DNA of 64,000 nucleotides from Bursaphelenchus xylophilus. Its lineage: Eukaryota; Nematoda; Chromadorea; Rhabditida; Aphelenchoididae. How positions within the stretch are numbered: position 1 is the first letter of the stretch; each line of letters opens with the position of its first letter. The notes beneath the pieces were generated by a model that saw nothing but the letters and a program-made list of their open reading frames with translations, was not told the DNA's origin and ran no database searches. Shown piece by piece: positions 45,402 to 56,837 of this stretch. The stretch spans positions 4,774,001-4,838,000 of the forward strand of contig CAJFCV020000004.1 of the NCBI GenBank assembly GCA_904066235.2, given 5' to 3'. The position numbers and the translations under genes are program-made.

Positions 45402-47805
45402 TCTGAAGGCGATGGAACTCTGTTGAGGTTGTGTTGGGATCACTCCTTTTAAAAGGCGACCTCAAGGGGGTGGAGAGAAGCGACAGGGGTTACAGAAGGA
45501 AGGACGGTCTGTTCCCTTCTCTCCCTCTTCGCTGTGCCACATTCAAACCGGTCTTTGGCCTCGCCTACTTTTTCACAAACTTTGCGAAATCGCGAAAATA
45601 AATTTTGAATGGCATTTTGATTCCGTTTTATGCAACAATTCATAAATCAACGGACGGGCGCGATGCAGGTAAAGGATCGTAAAGGGAAGCCCGTAAAAGG
45701 AAGAAACAAAAAAAACAAGTAGTCGGGATAAAAATAACTCCACAAAAGCAAAAGAAACTTTGAAGGTAAGCATGACTTCATTAACTGATCAATTTAAAAA
45801 TAGTAACATCAGTGTGTAATTCTGGTCTCTGGTTGATTTTGATGCCCAATTTGTTGCTACGCCTTTTAACCGTTGGAATAGATAATTCATTAGCGTAAAC
45901 GTGTTCATTTTGAATTCCAATTACTTTGATACATGTTTAAGAGCCAAATGTGTATTGTAATAGGTCTTGGGTTTATTTATTTCTTCTTGATTCAACGCTT
46001 CTGTGAATTCCGAGAAAGTACTCTTCGCTTCGTTTCGTTCGTACTTTGGATCAACATAACATGTTTGTCAGCACAATATTTTTGTTTACTGAGACCTGAA
46101 GACCCTAACAAGTCGTAATGAAAATGATTTAATCCTCGCCATGTGCATCTTCAGTGTTCAACTGTTGACCTTCGTGAATTCGCTGTCCTTGAGTCTCTTA
46201 ATTGCTTCCCTTTTACAGAATAAACAAAACTTTTTTGAAGGAAAAAACGACGAAACATTCTCCGGCAATTATACAAATTCTTGAACATAGAAAGTAAGTA
46301 AAAGTACGGGGGAGGTACTTTTCTTACTCTTCTATCCACAATTACGCAAACTCCAAGAGGTTTGTGCTGAGCAAGCGAGAGGCCAGGTCATGAGGCTACA
46401 GTATTTTTGATCGAAAAAGTACAATAAAAATTGTTGAATTCTGAAGGATGGTTCGTTGTATGCAGATTAAGGTTGCTGAAGAGAAAGTGGATTAGTCCAT
46501 TAATCTTAGTTTCTGATACGTATGCACCTTCCTATCTCCTAAAAAACAATTCGTTTCGTGGCATAGCCGAGATTTTCAGGGGTATTTTTAGCGAGAGAAT
46601 ATGCTAATTAAAAATCGGTCAGATAACTTTTTTTGTTTTTTCAAGCTTTGATGACCAAATCTTCGTGAATTTTCTTGTGTTCTTGATTATTGTTGATTTC
46701 TGCAAAAAAAATCTAAGCGTAACTTGTTCAATTATTGTAATTCCATCAATGTCATCAAAATTAAACAGCCCATTTAGCATACCTCATCCACCGATGACAT
46801 ATACTCGAAAACTTAAAACGTAATTTGCCTACTTTAAAGATCATTTTGAGTTGCATTGAGCTCCAAGTTTTGCTCGTTAATGTTTCTTGAGATCTTTTTT
46901 CGATGATTTATTTGTTTCTCCCTCTTTTTTCCCATCAAATTTCTTCTCCAAACGTTGAATTCTGTGTTGTGATCAAAAAAGACGTCCACTTGAAAACGAG
47001 GGTAACGAGGAAATGCAAATTTTGGGGGAACAAAAAACAATCACTTTCAATTCATTTGGGTTTCTAAACTTGCTTATATTATCCATGATTTGTGATGGGT
47101 AATCTGAATGACCTTGGCCCCTTCGCTCTCACAAGACCACAATTCCTGTTACAGTAATCCCTTGGCTTCTTTCCAAATTCTTGACGTAAATTTGACGGAA
47201 CTCAGACGCCAGAAAAAAGTTGGCGTTACTTTTTACAAACTTTTACAATTTACTCTTCCCTCAGAAAAAAAACAAAAAAAGGACTACTTTAAAACACGAA
47301 AAAGTTACTTTTGTCCGCTGCCCTGCTGGATATCCGTTCTTGTTCCTCTCGTATCACTTGTTTTTTCCCCAATTCTCCTTGACATTGACTATAACTTTTA
47401 CTCGCCAAGCGATCCCATAATGTAAAAGCACAATTTCAATCTGTTCTGACCCCGTAAAAGGCAAATTGCCCATTAAGGAGGGTAAACTACAGGCCCTCCC
47501 ACCTCCGTTTTGTTGATTTTTACAAAAGAAATGACGAAATTACAACATAAAACATGAAGAATGTCATAAATGGAACTTGGAAGACGCTCCAAATTAATGA
47601 TCACGTCTAGGGAATGGAAGGAGAGGTCGATAAGCACAACTTCACATTGTTTGAGCATCAAGAAGTAAGTGGTTTGAATATTGATCAGCAGTAGTGAAGT
47701 TCCCATGAGATTATGATATTACAGTAACCGGCACCTTCAAAATTGATGAAATTTGTATTTCTTTGTCTCAAAATGGTCATCAAAAAAGTTCAAGCTGATT
47801 ATAAT
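45402..47805. other. Intergenic, no gene recognised
   Basis: About 2.4 kb. Apart from the promoter at its left end I see only AT-rich sequence with short chance frames. The right end borders the inverted duplication. Confidence 0.5.
45445..45456 (-). promoter_or_regulatory. Candidate TATA box of the Ala/Pro-rich gene
   Basis: The palindrome ccttttaaaagg lies 44-55 bp upstream of the ATG on the minus strand, a fitting place for a TATA-type element with a short 5' UTR. It is the only such element in the immediate upstream region. Confidence 0.4.
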
Positions 47806-47912
47806 GTAACAGGGTTTATTAGTGAATGCCACAGAGATCAGCGGAACAAAATAAATATCACAGGATTGGAGGTAGTAAAGTACAATATAAAAGTTAGTAT
47901 TATTAGATGACT

Positions 47913-48283
47913 TCAATCTCGATGAACCCGGAAATTGACTAGGACAATGGACTGATGCTGTTCATGGGTGGGAGGGAACTCGTAATGGCCAGAACGGGAC
48001 TCCACAAGCTTGTGGAATTGATGGAGAAACCGTTTGAAAAGGGGAATCTGCGACTTCTGATGACGTTTCCATTGCTTGGTGTACTCTTTGATGATGGTGG
48101 ATGAGGTGGTGAAGCTGGAAATAGAAGAATTTCTATGAGAAAGAAACTAAATTTATTTGGTGTACTGTGTCTATGTTAAATAATTCAAGGGCCAACTCAC
48201 TCGACTGATGATGGGTAATCACTGATCCCGGAGATCTGACTTGTGATGCAATTGCTTCTGGAGGGAGTGCTGGTCAGCATCAT
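47913..48283 (-). CDS. Unknown 94-residue protein, inverted copy A
   Basis: Exons 48201-48283 and 47913-48114, phase-compatible. It is identical in gene structure, and apparently in protein, to copy B at 49250-49620. An acceptor (tttttcag type) lies upstream of the ATG. The first 30 residues are Ser/Thr-rich (STPSRSNCITSQISGISDYP). The rest is basic and aromatic (IIKEYTKQWKRHQKSQIPLF and LHQFHKLVESRSGHYEFPPT). No signal peptide and no known domain. A larger, unseen 5' exon is possible because the exon is open upstream of the ATG for four codons. Confidence 0.55.
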
Positions 48284-48619
48284 GGGCAAAGAGACCTGAA
48301 AAAGTAGAAATAAATTTGAATTGTAATATAAAATAATAACACGTTGTAAAAGCTGAAATGTAAATATAGAATAAAGGGATTGTATATCAGATAGCCAGAC
48401 ATACGCAAGTCGTTCAAATCTTCTCCCCCGAGGCCAGAAAGTCATAAACAAAAATTGGATTATTCAGAAGGAAACCCCGATTCTCAACGCTCTTTTTTGT
48501 GTTCGTGCGATTGCATTTCAAAACTTTTGGGGGGATAAAATAACAATGGCAGGCATTACCCGGGGTCAGGAAGTCAAGCCAAACATAATGACAGAAAATA
48601 ATGGGCAGAAAGGGTACAA

Positions 48620-48930
48620 CTTACGTAACATTGCATTTTACTGCAACAGTAGGATGCAAATTCAAAAAAGTGTTTTATAGTTGAATTGTACAAGTAAACG
48701 GCTTATGTGGACTAAAGCAACATAATGGACGGAAGGACACATAGAGTTACCCAAAATTTTTGTGACCGATCATACATCTACAATTGTCATTTGTACCTCC
48801 GACTTTGTCAACAAGAACAACATTACCGCTCGGAAAGGGCTATTTGTGATATTCCAGAAATAATATTATACGTGCAACGTCTCCGTCAAGTAAAGCGCAT
48901 CTAACATACAACTTTTAAGGATTGCAACGT
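48620..48930. other. Spacer between the inverted gene copies
   Basis: About 310 bp of unpaired, AT-rich sequence between the two arms. It would act as the bidirectional upstream region of both copies. No motif recognised. Confidence 0.45.
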
Positions 48931-49249
48931 AATTAAGTAAACATTTTTTTCTGCCGATTATTTTCTGTCATTACGTCAGGATCTAATTTTCTTGACCCCG
49001 AGTAAAAATGAATGCCCTTCGCTGTTACTTTATCCCCCAAAAGTTGGGAAATGCAATTGCACGAATAAAAAAATGAACGATGAGAATTGGGGGTTCCTTC
49101 TGAATAATCCAGTCTTTGTTTATGACTGTGTCTGGATATGTGATAGATAGGCATTTATATTTACATTTGCACACCCCTTTTGCGGCTGAGATTCGAGAGC
49201 TTTATATTACTTTTGAAAGTTATTTCTTCTTTTTCAGGTCTCTTTGCCC

Positions 49250-49620
49250 ATGATGCTGACCAGCACTCCCTCCAGAAGCAATTGCATCACAAGTCAGATC
49301 TCCGGGATCAGTGATTACCCATCATCAGTCGAGTGAGTTGGCCCTTGAATTATTTAACATAGACACAGTACACCAAATAGATTTCATTACTTTCTCATAG
49401 AAATTCCTCTATTTCCAGCTTCACCACCTCCTCCACCATCATCAAAGAGTACACCAAGCAATGGAAACGTCATCAGAAGTCGCAGATCCCCCTTTTCAAA
49501 CGGTTTCTCCATCAATTCCACAAGCTTGTGGAGTCCCGTTCTGGCCATTACGAGTTCCCTCCCACCCATGAACAGCATCAGTCCATTGTCCTAGTCAATT
49601 TCCGGGTTCATCGAGATTGA
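49250..49620 (+). CDS. Unknown 94-residue protein, inverted copy B
   Basis: Exons 49250-49332 and 49419-49620. The ATG lies 12 nt after a ttttcag acceptor, so a spliced-leader mRNA is plausible. Protein as for copy A, starting MMLTSTPSRSNC and ending SIVLVNFRVHRD. Exonic differences between the copies that I noticed are synonymous (for example tcc/tca and atc/att), while the introns differ more. AATAAA follows near 49714. Function unknown. Confidence 0.55.
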
Positions 49621-49727
49621 AGTCATCTAATAATACTAACTTTTATATTGTATTTTACTACCTCCAATCCTGTGATATTTATTTTGTTCCGCTGATCTCT
49701 GTGGCATTCACTAATAAACCCTGTTAC

Positions 49728-50446
49728 TGTATGATCACATGGGATATTAAATCTTATACATAATAACGTGTAAGATGTCAGTCGGCGGAATCTTGGCATA
49801 ACTCTAGAGCAGCTACTCCTCTTGTTGTTCCTTGCCCAGAAAGGCCCTTATCGGCCAACCATTTCATGGGGACAGACGGAGACAAAACCCATTGTGAGGA
49901 CAACAACGGGCCTAACCAGTTGTGTTTCATATTACGTAACAGCTAGACCGATGATATTAGGTAATTAAAAAAACTTCTATAACAATCCGAGGATATTTTG
50001 AAATTATATTATACTTGATGCCTGGACAATTTGAGTAAAAGATACGTGGTAAATAACCTTGAATGTTGTGGCTTCCTTCGCCCACCTTTTCCAGGATTCT
50101 TTTTTTGTTACACTTTGATCAAAATACATTCCACTTGTAATTGATTTGCGACCCCCATAAACTTATAATCTTATACATGCCCTCTTTTTTAAACATATAG
50201 TATAAATCATCTGGCCTACTCGTTAAACCACGGTTAGTTTCGTGTTTCGGTGAGTTCAACAAGGCAATGTTCCGCGCGCTTCCTCTTTACAGCTAATTAA
50301 TTAGTTATTTTCCGCTACTTCCATACATAAACTTACTTTATAAACGCACATGACTCAGTTTAAACCGCGGTTTAAACGTCGCCGACGTTTCTCAAACCAT
50401 CCATTAGGCTACTATTTCTTATATTATTTTAATTTGCAGTGGCAAA
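49728..50446. other. Intergenic
   Basis: About 720 bp with no coding exon recognised. Two GGTTTAAACCGCGG-like stretches (aaccacggttag at about 50225 and taaaccgcggtttaaacg at about 50361) form small palindromes near the next gene's start. Confidence 0.4.
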
Positions 50447-51038
50447 ATGGAAATAAAGAAAAGGCCGGATAAAGTGAGTATTACTGTATTTACCAAGTTC
50501 GTTTTAGTTTTGGAAGAAATTGTTGGCAGTTACCCTGAGGCAAAATACGTTTTTTGGAAGCCGAAGGAAATATTACTTCGATTCCGCGGAAATCACAAGG
50601 TAAATTTGGAATTTGTCAAGTCAGTAATGACTTAAAAGTCCATTTTATAATGCTATTTGTATGGTTCAGACGGGAAGTTGAGTTAATTAACATCTCAAAG
50701 ATTGACGACCGCCTCAAACCCATTGAAATCCTCCTGAAATACTTTTGTCACACCGTGGAGGACGCGAAAAGATTGAGAAGAAATCCAACGCGAGTCAGGA
50801 AAATGATCGGATGGAAAGCGGAGAACGGAAATGTCGATGAACTCATGCAGGTCAGCACGAAAATAAATGAAGTTGTAGAACTAGTTCAGACCTTTTGATA
50901 ATAGCGATTTTATAACGATCTTATTTTCAGGATGTAATATACACTATGGAAAAGGACCGATCGCTGTTTGAAGCCCAAACGAAACGGTACTATCAGAGCA
51001 ACAGACATCCGAGAGCGATGTTATCCACAAGCCTGTAG
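50447..51038 (+). CDS. Unrecognised basic 135-residue protein
   Basis: Exons 50447-50473, 50508-50599, 50670-50850 and 50931-51038. The 34-nt first intron is required, because reading through it puts the later exons out of frame and hits a stop. The protein is basic and probably helical: MEIKKRPDKFWKKLLAVTLR, then SKIDDRLKPIEILLKYFCHT, then RLRRNPTRVRKMIGWK, and ends SNRHPRAMLSTSL. No signal peptide, no membrane segment. I do not recognise a family. An ATG preceded by a tttgcag-type acceptor at 50435-50441 supports the start. Confidence 0.6.
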
Positions 51039-51257
51039 TTTATCATCGTCACTTAAAATAAAAAAAACTTTGCAAAACGTAAGATTGCAAAGAACATGAA
51101 CCAACTATAGAAACTAGAACTGGGAACGTCATCTACTGGCTATATAAGTTCTTATTCTGTTACTGTATAGTAAGATCGGTTATATCTTATGTTAGAGCAG
51201 TCACCAAAACTTTACAAATCTTTTATTTTCAACAATTCCTAGTATAACAACAAAATC

Positions 51258-53563
51258 TCAAAGGTTCCTAAGTTTAACAAAGTTGGTGATGACTCGTTTC
51301 TGAGTGGAGTTCAACACGAATTTCTTGGTGATTTTCTCGGCCAATTGCTCCAAGGGACCTTCTTTATAATGCCTGGCAATGATTTCCAGGACATTGGAGG
51401 CTTGATTGAGACTATTGGTCTCGATAACAGCATCAAATAAGGCTAGCAGATAGTCCAAGCTTGGTTTATCCTCTAAATTAAGGACGTCCGAATCGGCTGA
51501 AGTGAGCAGATTGATCAGAGAAAAGGCCTTCTCGTGCTCCCCGACCTTTAACAACAAGATTGCGGTTTGAGTCGCCATCGATGGGCGGAGTTTAATCTGG
51601 CGATTCTTCAGATTTTCATCTGTGAAATTTGCAAATTCCAACCAGATATCATTCAACTTGACAATCAGATTACGGAATTGTTCTGATTCTCGGATGTCCA
51701 AGGACTAAAATAAGGTAAAAATGACTGTAATTGCAATACTTACATCAACATTGACTTTGAGAAGATGTCGGAGGAATGATCGGCATAAATCGGTATCAGT
51801 GATCTGTCTTCCGGAAATTCCATCTTCAATAACTCGCTTTAAAAGAGCCCAAGGAGGATTCTCGGCCTAAAATAACATCAATTATCGGCTAAACTGTAAA
51901 ATTTTCGCGTAATAAAGTAGAGTTCACTCACAGGGAATTTATTGAGTACGTTTTTGATGACCATTCGACTGACTCCAACCAATCTTGGGACCAAAGAAAT
52001 ATAAATTTCTCCAATTTCATTGATATCCGTTAGTTGTGTGAATATCTTATAATTCAAATACCGATTGTAAAACACGGCTTCTACAGTAAAGGCAGTCATC
52101 TTGACATTGTTTTTGTCCGATCTGTAGAGAGCCTCGACTCTATCAACCATTTCCGCGTTGTTGGCGGCAGTGGCGACGGACATGGCTGTTACAAAGAAAT
52201 TCTGATCGGTATGGTCATGGGGATCAATCTGAGGACGGGATTCGAGGATATCCATAATCTCACTCAACGCTGTTATCGCCAATACCTAAAGCAGAGCAAT
52301 AAATAAAAAAAAATGAAACGGAAATGTCTAAAATAATATTAGAAACATTTCTTACAAGTTCCTGAGTGCCTTGAACTGGTGGGGTTTCACTTCCTTGGAC
52401 CTTCTGACTTCTCAGTCCACCCAAAACGAGATCAAAAGTTGTCAACGAAGGCACCAACCTTAGTCGATTCACTTCGGCCAAAGCTTTCTTCACATTTCCC
52501 CATTTGTTAGCAAAATCAACGTTCTAAAAAAAGATAAGACCCAAGAAATATCAGCGTACCTTGTTCTGCGCCATAATAAAGGCATTGAACGTTCTGATGG
52601 ATGGCTTGACGTTCAGTTTAGCCATTTTAGACAACAATTCGAAAGCTTTCTTGGGATTTTGTTCAACTCTGAGCAGACAATTGAAGGCGAACTCTTCTGG
52701 AATGAGCTTCTTCCCAATCATATCGTCCAAATGCTTGTACGCTTCAAGCAGAGCAGCCGTATCACCATATTTGGCTTTAGCGGCGATTAAAATCGAATAA
52801 TTTTCAGCATTTTGCTCAACCGTTTGAAACAAAAGTTCAATTGGACCGTTCTAAAAGCGAAACAATCAAATCTCCACCATAAAAATGTGAGGGAAGACAG
52901 AAGACACTTACCCTTTCCCACTTTCCTTCAAAATCCTCGAAATAATTCCTGATTCCATGCCATTCAACTTCTTCGCTAACTGGTGGATTCTGTCCATTAT
53001 AATATGCGGCCTGTTTGAACAACCTGTCCAAAGTATCCTTGGAAACATCGATTTTGCCGGCTCTGATCTTCTCGTAGACCTAAAAACCAAAATAAACCGA
53101 TATTGTTGATAACTACTACATTATGCAACTCACCTGAAGAGCACCATGAACTTCTCGTCCATCTAATAACCGAATCAACAAATCTTCACTGGGAGCCTCT
53201 GATTCCACCAAAGCCGGTAAATTCTCTGGTCGGAAGACGGGCAATCTCGGCTCATCACGGTCGAACATGAATAAAGTTGGCCATTCTTTTGCTAGATGTC
53301 TGGCTGCCCGTTTCCCGAATTCCTTCGCCAGGAAATAGTTCCTTTTTGTGAAATTAGAAGATGGAATTGTCAATGGATCATCGATGAACTGGAAATGAGG
53401 AGCTGTGGTGTCAGTTCCGACAGTTGAAGCCAAAGCTTTGAGGACGGCAGTTTTTGATCTCTAAAATAAGGAAAACTAAACAAAAATTATGGAAACGCAC
53501 CTTTATCTGCTTGGGAATTATGAAGGGAACCGAGGCAACGGATGTTGCTGCTTTCCCACTCAT
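51258..53563 (-). CDS. ptcd3: Mitochondrial small ribosomal subunit protein mS39 (PTCD3, PPR protein)
   Basis: Exons 53501-53563, 53134-53460, 52912-53079, 52560-52850, 52356-52523, 51932-52285, 51744-51866 and 51258-51704, all joined at phase 0, give 646 residues (human 689). The N-terminal block AVLKALASTVGTDTTAPHFQ, then SNFTKRNYFLAKEFGKRAAR, is characteristic of PTCD3. Helical pentatricopeptide repeats follow (ALLEAYKHLDDMIGKKLIPE, KPSIRTFNAFIMAQNK, LVPSLTTFDLVLGGL). The C-terminus resembles the family end (KKFVLNSTQKRVITNFVKL). mS39 sits near the mRNA entry of the mitoribosome and supports mitochondrial translation. Absence of a strong cleavable presequence is noted: the start MSGKAATSVASVPFIIPKQ is weakly presequence-like. 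Confidence 0.9.
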
Positions 53564-54833
53564 TTTCGGGTAGCGACGACGTCGTTGACGACTCGTACAC
53601 GACGATCGTACGAGATCTCGAAAAAATTTGCCGAGAAAAAGGGAAAATTTGGTTGAAACAGAATGCCAAACATTGCGAAAAATGCGGGAAAAAACTGAAC
53701 AAATTATGGCCGGCCCAGGCGATCGTCTTGCGTCAGTAGATGAGAGTAGTTGCCATAAAGTTAATATGACTGCAAGGGATTACTTCCTAGAAACTATTAA
53801 AAAAATTTTTGATTTTTTAAAATGTCAATTGTTGTAGCGCCAAAGCTTTCGATTTTGATTAGTTCGTCCCTCAAAAAATTGTTATTTTGAATGTTTTTGC
53901 AATCACAGAGTCTGTCATGGCCTATTACACAAATTTGAGCCCAATTCCGCACCCAGGCTCAAAAACAGAGTCATTTTTCTTCCAATTCAATGCCTTGGGG
54001 AACCAGAAATGGCGACAAAATGGGCTTTACATAACCACAATCCGTCTTCTTTGTCTCAAAATTTATTCAAATCTTAGGGCATTGCCGTTTAATCGCAGTT
54101 CAACATTGTTGTTCGGGTGTTGGAGGAACGGCCGAACAGAATTGCACGGTGCAACGAGAAGAAAGGGGCGGGGGGGGGGCGATCGACTTTTATATATGCC
54201 CCTTAGGGTATTCGACTGCTTCAGAAGAAGTCGGGATTCAAGAGACAAACCATTTTTCCTCATATGTTTATATCCTTACCAGATTGTTGTGGGTTAGGCC
54301 GGGTAATACATTACTCATGACATCAGATGTGAAGAAACGGCCGATTATGACAGTTTTGTTGATTAATCGGGGTTATCATCGTTGTATGAGAAATTAAATG
54401 ACGCAAATCTCCTGGGGTTCAAAACAAGTATTAATTTACCGATTTAGATGCATTTATGTCAACGTTCGGGAGCTCTCAGTCGACTGGCCTGTTGCCATTT
54501 TGTTAAACTACTCAACGACACAAACAAGTAAGCATTTTATCGCTTATTAATCTGTCTAACTAAACGCTCTTCTGCATCATAAAATCGTAACTATAACTTA
54601 CTGCATGTAGTTTAAGTCATCAAATATGTACATATTTTATGGCCCTCCATTTTCCTCGTTGAACAAAAATTCACTTACATCATGATATTTCTGACACCAA
54701 AAAACATCTTCTGCCCAATATTTATTTAAAAATCTCGAAGGATCTCATTAGATTCGGAGTTATTTTTTTTTAAAACCAGTATTACTTCCGTAGTGCGGGT
54801 TTCATGTTTTTTGTGAATGCATAATTGCATTTC
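53564..54833. other. Intergenic, no gene recognised
   Basis: About 1.27 kb. It contains a G-run (ggggcggggggggggcg near 54164-54180), otherwise AT-rich with short frames only. The PTCD3 promoter is expected at the left end. Confidence 0.45.
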
Positions 54834-55028
54834 CTATCTTGCACTTTCCGTCCGTTCCAAAAGAGCATTTAATTTCGGCTTTGTGCTCTCTTTTGAGGGA
54901 TAAAACGGCATCGAATAACTGGACTTGAGAGCTTTATAAATTCCGTTTTTAGATTTTTTCATTGGTTTATGTCGTCCTAACTGTTTTAGGGATATTTTTG
55001 TGGCAAATGGGTCAATAGATTGCGCCAT
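54834..55028 (-). CDS. Candidate small basic protein (64 residues)
   Basis: A single ATG-to-stop frame. The protein is Lys/Ser-rich and low in hydrophobic residues (DPFATKISLKQLGRHKPMKK and KSSYSMPFYPSKESTKPKLN), a composition unlike chance translation of the surrounding AT-rich DNA. No domain is recognised. Small basic nuclear or ribosome-associated proteins have similar make-up. No supporting splice or poly(A) evidence beyond this, so confidence is moderate to low. Confidence 0.4.
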   Translation of the reverse strand: MAQSIDPFATKISLKQLGRHKPMKKSKNGIYKALKSSYSMPFYPSKESTKPKLNALLERTESAR

Positions 55029-55706
55029 CTTAATGAAGCTTCAAATAAAATTTGTGTCTTTTGCCGTTTTTTATATCCAAGTTTAAGTAATTCCTAGTCA
55101 AGCAAACTGTCAAAGTGCAAACTTACCATAGCAGTTTATCCAAAGTAGAGTTGAGCGCCTCTCATTCGTCAGGAAAATTGCAGTAGACCCTACAAAAACT
55201 TCGCGAGAGAAAAACAAAATAATAAAAATAAACTTTTTTCTCTAACGTTTCCTCCACATTTTCCATAATCTCAAGCCTGTAAATTTCGTTCAATACCTCA
55301 GCGGATAATGCAGATTATTAACTAGCGGTTTCAAAAATAAAAGCCTGGACTGTGCAGACGCTGTATTCAAAATACGAAGGGAACTTGCAGAGTCCAACTT
55401 GAGGAAACCCACTCTTTAAATTTTCCTTAACACAATGTCCTAATATTGAGGATTCATCTCTTTTACGCCCTAAAAGCTCTCCAAAATGGACTTGCACATC
55501 TCTTACGTAACAGTCATACTGTTTTTTGCGCCCCGTACTTTAATCTTTCCTGAAATCTGACTATGAATCCGACGCCGGCGGAAGAGAATTAGGATTGATT
55601 CTGGAGCCAGTAAACGTTTTTTCTGGGCGGGATTTATCGCCCTAAGGGCTTGGGACTTCTCACATTTCATTCCACTTTCAGAGTTCCCTTCTGCGACTCC
55701 GAGTTC
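55029..55706. other. Intergenic
   Basis: About 680 bp between divergent genes. No exon recognised. A tttcag acceptor at about 55675-55680 probably marks the 5' end of the next mRNA. Confidence 0.45.
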
Positions 55707-56412
55707 ATGAAGAACGACACTACGAGAGTTGAGGTGGGCTCTTTTTTATTAACAATATCCTTATAGCCAGCCCCCAATGTGTATTCGACCCCAGTGTATT
55801 TAAACTTCCCGGCTGATGTTCCCGAAGATCATGCCACCTTCTTTCTGGGGATCATTCTCTTGATATCTATCGCTGTTTTCTGCGCAATTGTCATCATGAA
55901 ATTGACCAAACCAAAGTGAGTAAATTTTTATTTTACAGGGCAATGTTTTTGATGACATAGAATCAAAGATTTCAGAGTTGGCTTTGCTCGTCTGCCCTCA
56001 GGCTTTAGCTTCAACGGGCCTCTTGATTATGATATTATGATGTGGCTGCCCCGACATCAGCGTCGGAATTCGGTTATGTTGTTTTTGAGGTCGATGGGAT
56101 GTCGGCCGGGCAGTCAGAGGACTCGACAAACATCGCTGAGTGTGGTCTCGAGCTCTAGGTAGGATTACATGATCATAAATAATTCATCTTCAAATTATGT
56201 TTTGCATCAAGAAAACTGAGCTGAGTTTATATTATCTATGAGGTTTTAGTATGGGATTGTTGCCCAGCTATCGATCAGCGACAACTTCGACCACAATCAC
56301 CCCAACGAGTGTCCCTCCACCTCCGTATGACGAGTTGGAGAGCCTCACAACTTCCACTAGAGCCAGTTATATATCTTGTTCTAGCAATAACAACCTTCCG
56401 TCTTCTGGATAA
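55707..56412 (+). CDS. Single-pass membrane protein with PPxY motif
   Basis: Exons 55707-55733, 55767-55915, 55976-56158 and 56250-56412 give 173 residues. There is no cleavable signal peptide. About 35 short extracellular-type residues precede one transmembrane helix (FFLGIILLISIAVFCAIVIM), and a Ser/Arg-rich tail contains PPPPYDELESL. A PPxY sequence recruits WW domains of NEDD4-family ubiquitin ligases, so the tail may be an adaptor or a self-regulating ubiquitination site. The orientation would be type III (N-terminus outside). A tttcag acceptor lies ~26 nt before the ATG. No known family is recognised. Confidence 0.7.
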
Positions 56413-56837
56413 CAAGGGCAAGTTATTTGTATTATATACGATGTAAACATTATTTTCCTCATGACCAATTTCCTTTCCTCCCCGAGTCTTCCTCGAGTTT
56501 TTTCAATATCTTTTTCACAAATCCCCTGAGGGCATCGGCCATCAAATCGCTCAAGATGGTCTTCCTGATAAGTTTTTTTGTCATGTCATTCTTATTTTTT
56601 CAGCTTCCACCAATGAATACAGGTATGATACTGTACTAATAACAGTATTGCATGGTTCAGGGAAATACTGGTATATTATATTGTAACCGCATGTTATTGT
56701 TGATCTTATTGACTCATAAAGTTATAAAGTTAATTTGGAAGATGTTCTAATATTAAAATTCATAAGGTTAAAAAGGTGGTGTCAAATTTACAAATTTTCC
56801 TTTCTGTACCATTTTTAAAACTTTTTCATTTTGCAAA
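56413..56837. other. Intergenic with a possible micropeptide
   Basis: About 425 bp. Mostly AT-rich. A two-exon frame 56556-56622 / 56661-56686 would encode a 31-residue peptide beginning with a signal-like MVFLISFFVMSFLFF. The intron (38 nt) fits the local style, but coding is unproven. Confidence 0.3.

Larger units (their letters stand above)
47806..49727. repeat. Inverted gene duplication (two ~0.8-kb arms)
   Basis: The segment 47806 to about 48610 is the reverse complement of about 48930-49727, with roughly 320 bp of unpaired sequence between. Arms are near-identical over the coding exons, the 3' UTR and the AATAAA. They diverge progressively towards the centre (introns and upstream part), ending near acagaaaataat. 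Each arm holds a complete copy of the same two-exon gene, arranged head to head. Confidence 0.85.
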
